Assembly (NCBI GenBank): GCA_016763355.1
Contig: JAESTY010000367.1
Location: forward strand, 1-10,163
Direction of reading: 5' to 3'
Source of the DNA: Immundisolibacteraceae bacterium
GTDB taxonomy: Bacteria > Pseudomonadota > Gammaproteobacteria > Immundisolibacterales > Immundisolibacteraceae
Length of the DNA stretch: 10,163 bases
The position numbers and the translations under genes are program-made. Positions 1 through 6,718 of this stretch are shown here, in pieces (within the stretch, counting starts at the first letter, position 1; every line of letters begins with the position of its first letter). The notes under the pieces were generated by a model. That model worked only from the letters and a program-made list of their open reading frames with translations, was not told the DNA's origin and ran no database searches.

Positions 1-571
1 ATCGAAAAGCCTGCTCAGGACAATCAATCATGGCGATTTCCTCGCCATTGATATAGCTCATCAACATATTTCTGCGCGGCGCAAAACCCGGCGTTTCTGG
101 AACTTGTTCGCCTGCGGCGATAAGTTTATCCATATAACCACCATAGCTGTGGTCATCATTTTTACGGATAACTTCACCGTTACGAATCACATAAAGCAGA
201 CTATCGCCAACGCTTAACCAGTTGAGACTTCCACGCTGTAAGGTAAAGGCAACCAGGGTGCAACCCATTCCCTGGAGCTCTGGACGTTCTCGGGTATGCG
301 CCTGAACAGCTCGGTTGGCAATTTCTGTAGCGGCGTAGAGCGCTACCGGATAGTTATCTTCAGGAAACGGATCTGACACTTCTTCTATAAGTGCCTCAAC
401 AACCATTTCACTCGCAACAGCACCACCGGCATGGCCACCCATGCCATCGGCGAGCACTACTAAAACCTGATGTTTCTCTAACTCACTGGTTTCCGGGAAA
501 AAAACCTGAAAACTATCCTCCTGATAGTCCCGGCCACCCTGAATCTGTTTAGCGCCTACTTCGTAATACAT
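1..571 (-). CDS. PP2C-family serine/threonine protein phosphatase, C-terminus missing at the window edge
   Basis: Translating the minus strand from the ATG at 571 gives 190 codons with no stop before the window edge. The expected family role is metal-dependent removal of phosphate from Ser/Thr residues in the cytoplasm. PP2C motifs appear in order: GGRDYQEDS at residues 12-20, the metal-binding ADGMGGHAGG at 41-50 (Asp42, Gly43), GMGCTL at 101-106, and SVGDSLLYVIRNG at 120-132. The residue after GDS is Leu rather than the Arg common in many PP2C enzymes; other proteobacterial members also vary there. An in-frame TGA lies five codons upstream, so the ATG at 571 is the first possible ATG start; a weak GAAAG precedes it. 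The last Asp-bearing PP2C motifs lie beyond the edge. Such phosphatases often sit beside a Ser/Thr kinase or FHA protein, which cannot be tested here. The family call is secure; the substrate is unknown. Confidence 0.9.
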   Translation of the reverse strand, partial: MYYEVGAKQIQGGRDYQEDSFQVFFPETSELEKHQVLVVLADGMGGHAGGAVASEMVVEALIEEVSDPFPEDNYPVALYAATEIANRAVQAHTRERPELQGMGCTLVAFTLQRGSLNWLSVGDSLLYVIRNGEVIRKNDDHSYGGYMDKLIAAGEQVPETPGFAPRRNMLMSYINGEEIAMIDCPEQAFR

Positions 572-625
572 AAGCCAACGCTTTCAATTGATGAGTAAAA
601 AGAAGCATCCCGGTTCCGGTGTGAC

Positions 626-641
626 AATTTACAAAACCTGT
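626..641 (+). repeat. 16-bp direct repeat, copy 1
   Basis: The sequence AATTTACAAAACCTGT occurs here and again, identical and in the same orientation, at 1233-1248; the flanks do not match. The last five bases overlap the palindrome at 637-651. A shorter piece, CAATTTACAA, is shared between 625-634 and 1003-1012. Function is unknown; a protein-binding site is possible. Confidence 0.75.
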
Positions 642-651
642 CGACGACAGG
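637..651. promoter_or_regulatory. Perfect 15-bp palindrome, possible operator or short hairpin
   Basis: CCTGTCG and CGACAGG flank a single central A, making a perfect 7-1-7 inverted repeat about 65-80 bp upstream of the phosphatase start codon. As DNA it could be a dimer-binding site. As minus-strand RNA it would form a 5-bp stem with a 5-nt loop followed by UUUUGU, too weak to call a terminator. The structure is seen directly; the role is inferred. Confidence 0.35.
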
Positions 652-1232
652 CGTCCGAAGGCACTGGTGCAAAAAATCACGCCCAACTATATAGCTATTT
701 TTTTGCCAGATCGACGTCATGGGCCTGCTTCTGAATTTTTTAATAACCCGTTTAAAGCTCAAATTCTGCTTCTGAACAGAAACCTTAAAAAATCTATGTT
801 GTAGATCGTTCACTATTTTTTTTGCGGATTTTATATTAGCGATAGACCCTGCGGGAACAATATTCAACCAGACCACTGCCTCAGCAGCACTCGGTTTAGT
901 ATTAGCAGAAATCCATTGATAGCGCCGAAAACTTGCCGATAATGTCATAATTTCGACACACACACGAAGACTACCGGGTCTATTTAACCACCTGAAGTTC
1001 ATCAATTTACAACAACGAATTCTTCTCTAAGACTCAGCCGCTGCCCACATTGATCCATGCTGCACCCCTGTTTTACCGAAATTATTGTTATTTAGTGCCG
1101 AATAAACAAGCAATTATCAAGCCAGAATAAAACCGTACTTAATGACAACCCAACTTCAGTCTTCACATTACCATAGGCTCCGCCCAAGTAAGCACTGCCT
1201 TTACCGACTATTTTTCTACTCTAGAAAAGCAG

Positions 1233-1248
1233 AATTTACAAAACCTGT
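1233..1248 (+). repeat. 16-bp direct repeat, copy 2
   Basis: This is an exact second copy of the 626-641 sequence, 607 bp downstream and about 350 bp before mfd. An 11-bp piece of the repeat, TACAAAACCTG, is also found at 1626-1636 inside the start of mfd; that third match is short and in coding sequence, so it may be chance. Confidence 0.75.
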
Positions 1249-1540
1249 ATAGAAAAACCATTCCCAGTGAAAAAGGCCGGAAATTTCGGCAAATGAACGT
1301 CCCCACCATTTTAATCCTGGTTGTTCAGTACAATTTATGAAACGAACCAGCCATCAGCGACTTCTGATTGCTAAAATAGGACCAAAGAATGCCTTGTTGC
1401 AAAAATGGCAACCTCATAAATCCTTGCTAGCATCTAGCTACCACACACTGGCCATTCTCCAACCGCCAGAAAACCTAAGCTAAAATTCTTTATTCATAAT
1501 ATCGCCCGTCGCTACAACCTTTTTCAATCGACCTGTAGCC

Positions 1541-1555
1541 TTCGAAAATTTCGAA
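1541..1555. promoter_or_regulatory. Perfect 15-bp palindrome upstream of mfd, possible operator
   Basis: TTCGAAA and TTTCGAA flank a single central A, giving a perfect 7-1-7 inverted repeat that ends 42 bp before the mfd start codon. The dyad at 1276-1290 (GCCG and CGGC around GAAATTT) shares the core AAATTTCG with it. The position suits a regulator site or a 5'-leader structure, but I do not recognise it as the motif of a known regulator. Confidence 0.35.
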
Positions 1556-1597
1556 CTATTGCCAATAGCAACCTGCTGATGAATAGCCTTTTACACA

Positions 1598-4500
1598 ATG
1601 ACTTTTAACTCACTTCCCGTCGCTCTACAAAACCTGCCTAACAACAAAGCCCCACGGTTGGTCTCCTATCAACCAGAGCACGGGAGCGACAACGCTCGAC
1701 TAATAGCTAATCTGGCAGCAACCAGCCAACAGCCAATATTAGTCGTCGCCGATTCAGCATCTCAAATCCAGCCATTAGCAGATGCCATCACCTTTTATAG
1801 TCAGAGCCACCTCCCTGATCCATTAATTTTCCATGACTGGGAAATGTTGCCTTATGATCATTTTTCACCCGATCAGGAGCTCATTTCTGATCGGCTATCG
1901 GTGCTCCATCAGCTAGGAAATTTAAAGCACGGCATCATCGTGGTCGCGACCAGCACCCTAATGCAACGCCTGCCGCCAGTTGAATACCTCGATGGTTATA
2001 GCCTATGGCTTGATAGTGGCCAGACCCTTGACCTGGATGACTTTATCGAGCGCCTGGCTCGAGCCGGATATACCTTTGTTAATCAGGTCATTGCACATGG
2101 CGACTTTACCGTTCGTGGCGGCATTCTTGACCTGTTTCCGATGGGTAGCCAGGAACCGTTTAGAATTGAGATGTTCGACGATCAAATTGACTCGATCCGT
2201 ACTTTTGATCCAGAAACCCAGCGCTCCAGCAACACGCTGCAACAAGTCCACTTGCTGCCTGGTCGCGAGTTCCCAATTACCGCAGATTCGATCACCCGCT
2301 TCCATCGTAACTATCAACAGCACATGCAGGCTAATGCCAGTCAGACATTTCTCTACCGAGAACTAAAAGCAGGCCGTATCCCAGCGGGAATCGAATTCTA
2401 TTTACCCCTGTTTTTTAACACCACCTCAACCCTATTTGATTACCTCCCCGAAAACACGCTGATCAGTTATTCAGATAGCTGTTTTGAGCAGGGAGAAGAG
2501 TTCAGAAAGATGGTCGGCGAACGTCGAGAGCACCGCAAAGTCGATATCGACCGACCACCATTGCCTGCAGATTTACTCTATCAACCAGTCGATGAACTAT
2601 TTGCCGAATTTAAAAAATGGCCGGCAATCAAATTAGGCAGCAAACAAAAGGGCACCCCACTACCTGACGTACGAGCAAATGCCCACAGTTCTCGACCAGT
2701 CGAGCAACTGGAAACATTCATTACCTCGACCAGCAACAGAACTTTATTGGTTGCAGAATCTAACGGCCGCCGCGAAGCCTTGATGGCGACTTTAAGAGGC
2801 AGCCACTTAAGCCCAAGTAGTTGTGATGACCTTGAGCAATTTTTAGTCAGTGATTCAGCCCTGGCCATAACGGTTTCACCACTAACGCAGGGTTTTCATA
2901 GCTCTGACCTGGGCGTCACTATCATCACCGAATCGATGCTCTACGGTGAACAGCTGATTGCCAAACGCCGTCGCCAGCAACGTGATCCGGATCTGGATGC
3001 GATTGTCCGCGACCTAAGCGAACTTCGGGTCGGCGACGCCGTGGTTCATGTTGACCATGGCGTAGGCCGCTATCAGGGCCTTGAAGTGATGCAACTTGGC
3101 GAAACCAGCGGCGAATTTCTATGCCTGGAATATGCTGGCAGCTCACGTATCTATGTGCCGGTTGGAAACCTAGATCAGATCCACCGCTATGCAGGAGCTG
3201 CCGGCGGCAACCCACCACTGCACAAACTCGGCAATAACCAGTGGGGTAAAGCTCGCAAGAAGGCAGAGACTAAAGCTCGGGATGCCGCAGCTGAATTGCT
3301 AGAAATTTATGCTCGGCGAGCGGCTCAGTCTGGTTATTCTTACCCATTAGATGAATCAGACTACCGCCTATTTGCGAGTGATTTCCCCTATGAAGAGACA
3401 CCTGATCAGGCCAAAGCTATTGATGAGGTAATTGTCGATCTACGATCGCCACACCCAATGGACCGGGTTATCTGTGGAGACGTTGGTTTTGGCAAAACTG
3501 AAGTCGCCGTTAGAGCAGCTTACGTGGCAGCCGCGGCCGGACGCCAGGTTGCACTACTAGTGCCAACCACATTACTGGTGCAACAACACACCGAAAGCTT
3601 TCAGGATCGTTTCGCCGAAACGCCTTACCAGATTGCCGGCCTGTCACGTTTTCAAACCCCCAAAGAACAACGAGCGGTGGAAGCTGGCCTGCTCAGCGGG
3701 AAGCTCGATATTGTTATTGGCACCCAAAAACTACTCGGCAAGTCGATTCAGTTTAAAGATCTAGGCCTGCTGATAATTGATGAAGAGCATCGATTTGGAG
3801 TCCGCCAGAAAGAACGTTTCAAAGCACTACGTGCCGAAGTCGATATTTTAAACCTGACCGCTACCCCTATTCCTCGCACCCTGAGCCTGGCCATCTCGGG
3901 CCTAAGAGATCTATCTATCATTGCTACTCCGCCACAACGGCGACTGGCGGTGAAAACCTTCGTACGGACCTGGGATGCCCTGCTTATTAAAGAAGCTTGC
4001 CAGCGGGAATTTAGCCGTGGTGGCCAGGTCTATGTCATCCATAACCGGGTCAACAGTATCGACAGAACCGCCCGAGAACTGGCTGAGCTGCTACCCGATG
4101 CCAGCATTCGCGTTGCCCATGGGCAGTTACCTGAACGAGAGCTCGAGCGTATCATGGTGGACTTCACTCATCAGCGCTTTAACCTATTGGTCTGTTCGAC
4201 CATCGTCGAAAGCGGTATCGATGTGCCTAGTGCCAATACCATCATTATCGACCGAGCTGACCACCTCGGCCTGGCCCAGCTACATCAACTTCGAGGCCGC
4301 GTTGGCCGCTCACACCATCAGGCCTATGCCTACATTCTGGTTCCTGATAAAGCCCGATTGAAAGGCGATGCCCTGTTGCGACTGGAGGCTATCCAGGCAT
4401 TAGGCGATCTTGGTATTGGTTTTAGCCTGGCAAGCCACGATCTGGAAATCAGAGGATCAGGCGAGCTTTTGGGGGAACAGCAGAGCGGCCGTATTCAAGA

Positions 4501-5050
4501 GGTTGGACTAACCCTCTATCACGAATTATTAGAACGAGCGGTTACTGATTTAAAGGCAAACCAGGGGCTTATCAGTGAGCCAATAAAACTTTCTACGGTC
4601 GACGTCGACCTCCAACTACCGGCAATGTTACCGGAGTCATACTTGTACGATGTCCACGCTCGGCTGGTTATCTACAAGCGGATTGCAGCCTGTAACAATG
4701 CCAATAGCCTGCACGAGTTACAGGTAGAATTAATTGACCGTTTTGGCCTGTTACCTGAGCCCGCAAAGAATTGCTTTCGATTAGCCGAACTCAAGTTGCA
4801 CGCTGCCAGGCTGGGGATTGAAGCTATTTCGAGTAGTCGTGGAGCGTTAGCAGTGCGTTTTAGTAAATCGCCTCAGATTGATGTTGATGCACTGATCGCC
4901 CTCATTCAGACCAGTCCAAGACAGTACCGATTTGATGGCGCCACCAAACTCCAGCAGTTACTCGATGAGGAGGGCTTTGAGCTGCGTTACGAAAAGGCCA
5001 TGGCCTTGATAGAATTATTAACACCTTCAGAAGCAAGCGAAGCAGCTTAA
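1598..5050 (+). CDS. mfd: Transcription-repair coupling factor Mfd
   Basis: Mfd is a cytoplasmic ATP-driven translocase that removes RNA polymerase stalled at DNA lesions and recruits UvrA to start nucleotide-excision repair. The 1150 residues match the family's usual length (E. coli has 1148). The UvrB-like N-terminal part covers roughly residues 1-340. The RNA polymerase-interacting domain lies around 470-545, with GEFLCLEY at 505-512 followed by YVPV. The translocase core has Walker A GDVGFGKTE at 627-635 (Lys633), DEEH at 728-731, then TATPIPRT and a LRGRVGRS-type motif VI. A TRCF C-terminal domain fills about 1000-1150. An in-frame TGA lies five codons before the ATG, making this the first ATG; no good Shine-Dalgarno sequence is visible. 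The gene stands alone, divergent from the phosphatase and convergent with def. No key motif is missing. Confidence 0.98.
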   Translation: MTFNSLPVALQNLPNNKAPRLVSYQPEHGSDNARLIANLAATSQQPILVVADSASQIQPLADAITFYSQSHLPDPLIFHDWEMLPYDHFSPDQELISDRLSVLHQLGNLKHGIIVVATSTLMQRLPPVEYLDGYSLWLDSGQTLDLDDFIERLARAGYTFVNQVIAHGDFTVRGGILDLFPMGSQEPFRIEMFDDQIDSIRTFDPETQRSSNTLQQVHLLPGREFPITADSITRFHRNYQQHMQANASQTFLYRELKAGRIPAGIEFYLPLFFNTTSTLFDYLPENTLISYSDSCFEQGEEFRKMVGERREHRKVDIDRPPLPADLLYQPVDELFAEFKKWPAIKLGSKQKGTPLPDVRANAHSSRPVEQLETFITSTSNRTLLVAESNGRREALMATLRGSHLSPSSCDDLEQFLVSDSALAITVSPLTQGFHSSDLGVTIITESMLYGEQLIAKRRRQQRDPDLDAIVRDLSELRVGDAVVHVDHGVGRYQGLEVMQLGETSGEFLCLEYAGSSRIYVPVGNLDQIHRYAGAAGGNPPLHKLGNNQWGKARKKAETKARDAAAELLEIYARRAAQSGYSYPLDESDYRLFASDFPYEETPDQAKAIDEVIVDLRSPHPMDRVICGDVGFGKTEVAVRAAYVAAAAGRQVALLVPTTLLVQQHTESFQDRFAETPYQIAGLSRFQTPKEQRAVEAGLLSGKLDIVIGTQKLLGKSIQFKDLGLLIIDEEHRFGVRQKERFKALRAEVDILNLTATPIPRTLSLAISGLRDLSIIATPPQRRLAVKTFVRTWDALLIKEACQREFSRGGQVYVIHNRVNSIDRTARELAELLPDASIRVAHGQLPERELERIMVDFTHQRFNLLVCSTIVESGIDVPSANTIIIDRADHLGLAQLHQLRGRVGRSHHQAYAYILVPDKARLKGDALLRLEAIQALGDLGIGFSLASHDLEIRGSGELLGEQQSGRIQEVGLTLYHELLERAVTDLKANQGLISEPIKLSTVDVDLQLPAMLPESYLYDVHARLVIYKRIAACNNANSLHELQVELIDRFGLLPEPAKNCFRLAELKLHAARLGIEAISSSRGALAVRFSKSPQIDVDALIALIQTSPRQYRFDGATKLQQLLDEEGFELRYEKAMALIELLTPSEASEAA

Positions 5051-5122
5051 TGAGACCTTGTTACCCAATTAATACAAACGAGGAATAGAAATCAGGCCGG
5101 GGGTAAAGCCACTCCAAACCAA

Positions 5123-5635
5123 CTAATTACCGACTAGATCCTCGAAACCAAAATTTCTTATGTCACGAATCCTTTGCGGGTACAACACCCCATCCAGGTG
5201 GTCGCATTCGTGCAGCACAACCCTGGCATGAAACCCGGTGACGATTCGGTCGATGGCTATCCCAGCTGGATCAATACCCTGATATCGAATACCCCGTGGA
5301 CGAGGCACCTGGCCACGCATGCCCGGAACACTCAGACAGCCTTCCCAGTCGAGTTCTTCTGCGCTATCAATTACTTCTATCTGCGGGTTTATTAGCACTG
5401 TTTTGGGTACCGACAACTCATCCGGATAGCGGTCATTTTGATCGAACCCAAATACGACAACTCGCAATAACTCGCCAATTTGTGGCGCTGCAAGCCCAAC
5501 CCCGTCGGCATCGGCCATGGTGTCAAACATGTCGGTCAACAGGTTGTCGATCAATGCACTAGGCACCTTAGTTACCGGCTGTGCTACCTGCAACAAACGC
5601 CCGTCACCCATCCGTAATATTTCTCTAATCGCCAC
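5123..5635 (-). CDS. def: Peptide deformylase, stand-alone copy
   Basis: Peptide deformylase is a metal-dependent cytoplasmic hydrolase that removes the N-formyl group from the initiator methionine of new proteins. With the GTG start at 5635 the protein has 170 residues, the family's usual size, and begins VAIREILRMGD like known deformylases. All three motifs are present: GVGLAAPQ at 45-52, EGCLS at 98-102 (metal ligand Cys100), and HECDH at 142-146 (metal ligands His142 and His146, catalytic Glu143). The open frame extends to an ATG at 5698, but that adds 21 unconserved residues and would overlap the start of csiV, while the GTG has a CGGAGT ribosome-binding site nine bases upstream. No fmt gene lies beside it, unlike the common def-fmt pair, and motifs 2 and 3 (SVPG, HECDH) differ from the usual E. 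coli-type SIPE/HEMDH. It may therefore be a second deformylase. Confidence 0.95.
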   Translation of the reverse strand: MAIREILRMGDGRLLQVAQPVTKVPSALIDNLLTDMFDTMADADGVGLAAPQIGELLRVVVFGFDQNDRYPDELSVPKTVLINPQIEVIDSAEELDWEGCLSVPGMRGQVPRPRGIRYQGIDPAGIAIDRIVTGFHARVVLHECDHLDGVLYPQRIRDIRNFGFEDLVGN

Positions 5636-5644
5636 TTTGTTGAT

Positions 5645-5650
5645 ACTCCG
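5645..5650 (-). promoter_or_regulatory. Ribosome-binding site that fixes the def GTG start
   Basis: On the minus strand CGGAGT lies nine bases before the GTG at 5635. It supports this start over the in-frame ATG at 5698, which would give an extension not seen in deformylases. Confidence 0.65.
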
Positions 5651-5677
5651 GGTTAGCCAGCAACTATACTCAGCAGC

Positions 5678-6673
5678 ATGAGCATAAAAAACAAACATTT
5701 GGTCTGGTTGATGATTGGCTTACTGTTTAGCCAATTGAACCATGCAGAAGCAGAACGATTTTATGAAATTGAAGTTATCGCTTTCAAACAGCCCCAGTTA
5801 TGGGCCGCTTTTGACGAGCAATGGCCAGAAGTAGAACTTTCTCGACCAATCCCAGGACTAAAACGATTATTTTCAGCTCAAGCGCCAAAATTAATCTCAA
5901 CAACTCTCGATGAATTAACTAAAAATGAAGAGAATACGATCCAGGGCCATCAATTAGAAATAGAAAAAATTCCTGAAACAATCGCTCTAGAAACAATCGC
6001 TCTAGAAACTCACGACCCAAACCAACAAGCCGCATTCAAAACAGCGCTAGAACCTGACCTCAAGCCAAAACCTAACAGTGCTGAAGAAAGTGAACTGCCA
6101 GTGGAAAATCCAACCCCCACTGAATTTACACTGCTAGCTAAGGAGCAGCTTCAGCTCACTGAGTTAACAGAAGCATTGATTAAAAAACGCTTAACCCAAA
6201 ACATTCTTCTTCATACCGGTTGGATACAACAGATGCGGCCAGCAAATACGGCGGTACCCATATTACTCGAGGGCGGCAATCCATTAACACCCAGCCGACC
6301 TGATTTACAGTGGCTGATGGGCAGTTACCGTGGCTACTTTAATAGCTTGGCCTCGCTTCAAAACGATGCATTCAACTTTCCTAAATTCGAATTAGAAGGC
6401 ACTGTCAGTTTTTACGAAACCCGTTATCCACGGTTGGAAACAAACTTATGCCAAACCTTAGACCCTAAATTACTAACCAATCAGTTGCTTCGGACCACAA
6501 GCTCGAGTTTGACAACATCGACCGCCCGTCCCTCCCAGCAAATATGCAGCAGGGAAGTCAGAGGATTAAGTTTTGGCGAATTAATTTACTTTGACACGCC
6601 CTCTTTTGGCGTCGTTATTCAAGTCAGAATTCATCAGCTTGCGATCGACCCAGAAAGCACCAGGCCTGGATAG
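5678..6673 (+). CDS. csiV: CsiV-family periplasmic protein
   Basis: The 331-residue protein begins with a signal peptide: basic residues at 4-6, a hydrophobic core at about 8-20, and a likely cut after AEA at residue 25. The mature start (RFYEIEVIAFKQ) and the C-terminal FGELIYFDTPSFGVVIQVRIHQL resemble the CsiV family. In Vibrio cholerae, CsiV binds peptidoglycan and supports PBP1A cell-wall synthesis through LpoA; the same role here is inferred. Residues about 85-160 are a Glu-, Pro- and Lys-rich linker with little predicted fold, including the pentapeptide ETIAL twice in a row. Two cysteines in the C-terminal half (NLCQTL and QICSRE) could form a disulfide. From memory, related genes lie next to mfd in other gammaproteobacteria; here def sits between them. 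The start is 42 bp from def. No clear Shine-Dalgarno is seen, and the ATG is chosen because the signal peptide begins there. Confidence 0.8.
   Translation: MSIKNKHLVWLMIGLLFSQLNHAEAERFYEIEVIAFKQPQLWAAFDEQWPEVELSRPIPGLKRLFSAQAPKLISTTLDELTKNEENTIQGHQLEIEKIPETIALETIALETHDPNQQAAFKTALEPDLKPKPNSAEESELPVENPTPTEFTLLAKEQLQLTELTEALIKKRLTQNILLHTGWIQQMRPANTAVPILLEGGNPLTPSRPDLQWLMGSYRGYFNSLASLQNDAFNFPKFELEGTVSFYETRYPRLETNLCQTLDPKLLTNQLLRTTSSSLTTSTARPSQQICSREVRGLSFGELIYFDTPSFGVVIQVRIHQLAIDPESTRPG
5975..6009 (+). repeat. 15-bp in-frame tandem repeat in the CsiV linker
   Basis: The unit GAAACAATCGCTCTA occurs twice back to back (5975-5989 and 5990-6004), followed by the first five bases of a third copy. It encodes ETIAL-ETIAL-ET without shifting the frame. 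The two full copies are identical, which suggests a recent slippage duplication within the disordered linker. Confidence 0.9.
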
Positions 6674-6718
6674 CTAAAAATCAATTAGCAAGGCTATAAA
6701 CCGAGTCAAGGGGCCTAA

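Larger units (their letters stand above)
572..1597. other. Gene-poor 1-kb divergent intergenic region with repeats and dyads
   Basis: This stretch separates the minus-strand phosphatase gene from the plus-strand mfd, so both promoters should lie in it. No frame gives a protein I recognise. The longest open frame (minus, 556-1002) is rich in Arg, Lys, Ser and Trp, uses AGA, AGG and ATA codons often, and shows no domain. The structure I can see is a 16-bp exact direct repeat (626-641 and 1233-1248), perfect 7-1-7 palindromes at 637-651 and 1541-1555, an imperfect dyad at 1276-1290, and short hairpins at 1396-1412 and 1426-1438. TAAAAT (1481-1486) and CATAAT (1495-1500) resemble -10 boxes upstream of mfd, but neither has a good -35 box at 16-18 bp. 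It could hold a small RNA, regulatory sites or decayed coding sequence. Confidence 0.6.

Noticed and set aside
556..1002. 148-codon minus-strand open frame (ATG at 1002) overlapping the phosphatase start
   Set aside because: Its composition is rich in Arg, Lys, Ser and Trp, it uses AGA, AGG and ATA codons often, has no good ribosome-binding site and no domain I recognise, and it ends inside the phosphatase gene in another frame. It stays possible but unsupported.
1244..1260. Possible LexA (SOS) box with half-site CTGTATA
   Set aside because: The second half reads CCA where CAG is required, so only one half-site fits, and it lies about 340 bp from mfd, which is not known as a LexA target.
1325..1417. 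30-residue minus-strand open frame with AAGGA five bases before its ATG
   Set aside because: The ribosome-binding site is reasonable, but one short frame with no similarity and no context is not enough to call a gene.
1337..1483. 48-residue plus-strand open frame, basic, starting MKRTSHQRLL
   Set aside because: There is no Shine-Dalgarno sequence, no recognisable family and no membrane segment; its length is within chance expectation.
2003..3218. Open frames in other frames inside mfd (2003-2323, 2581-2868 and 2925-3218 minus; 1980-2366 plus)
   Set aside because: They are shadows of a highly conserved coding sequence and show no domain of their own.
5051..5122. Terminator between convergent mfd and def
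   Set aside because: No hairpin with a T-tract is visible on either strand; only a 3-bp GGC/GCC pairing around 5094-5109.
5636..5698. N-terminal extension of def to the ATG at 5698
   Set aside because: It adds 21 residues not found in deformylases, overlaps csiV, and lacks the ribosome-binding site seen before the GTG at 5635.
6673..6689. Hairpin GCTAA/TTAGC after csiV as a terminator
   Set aside because: The stem is five bp and AT-rich, overlaps the stop codon and has no T-tract after it.
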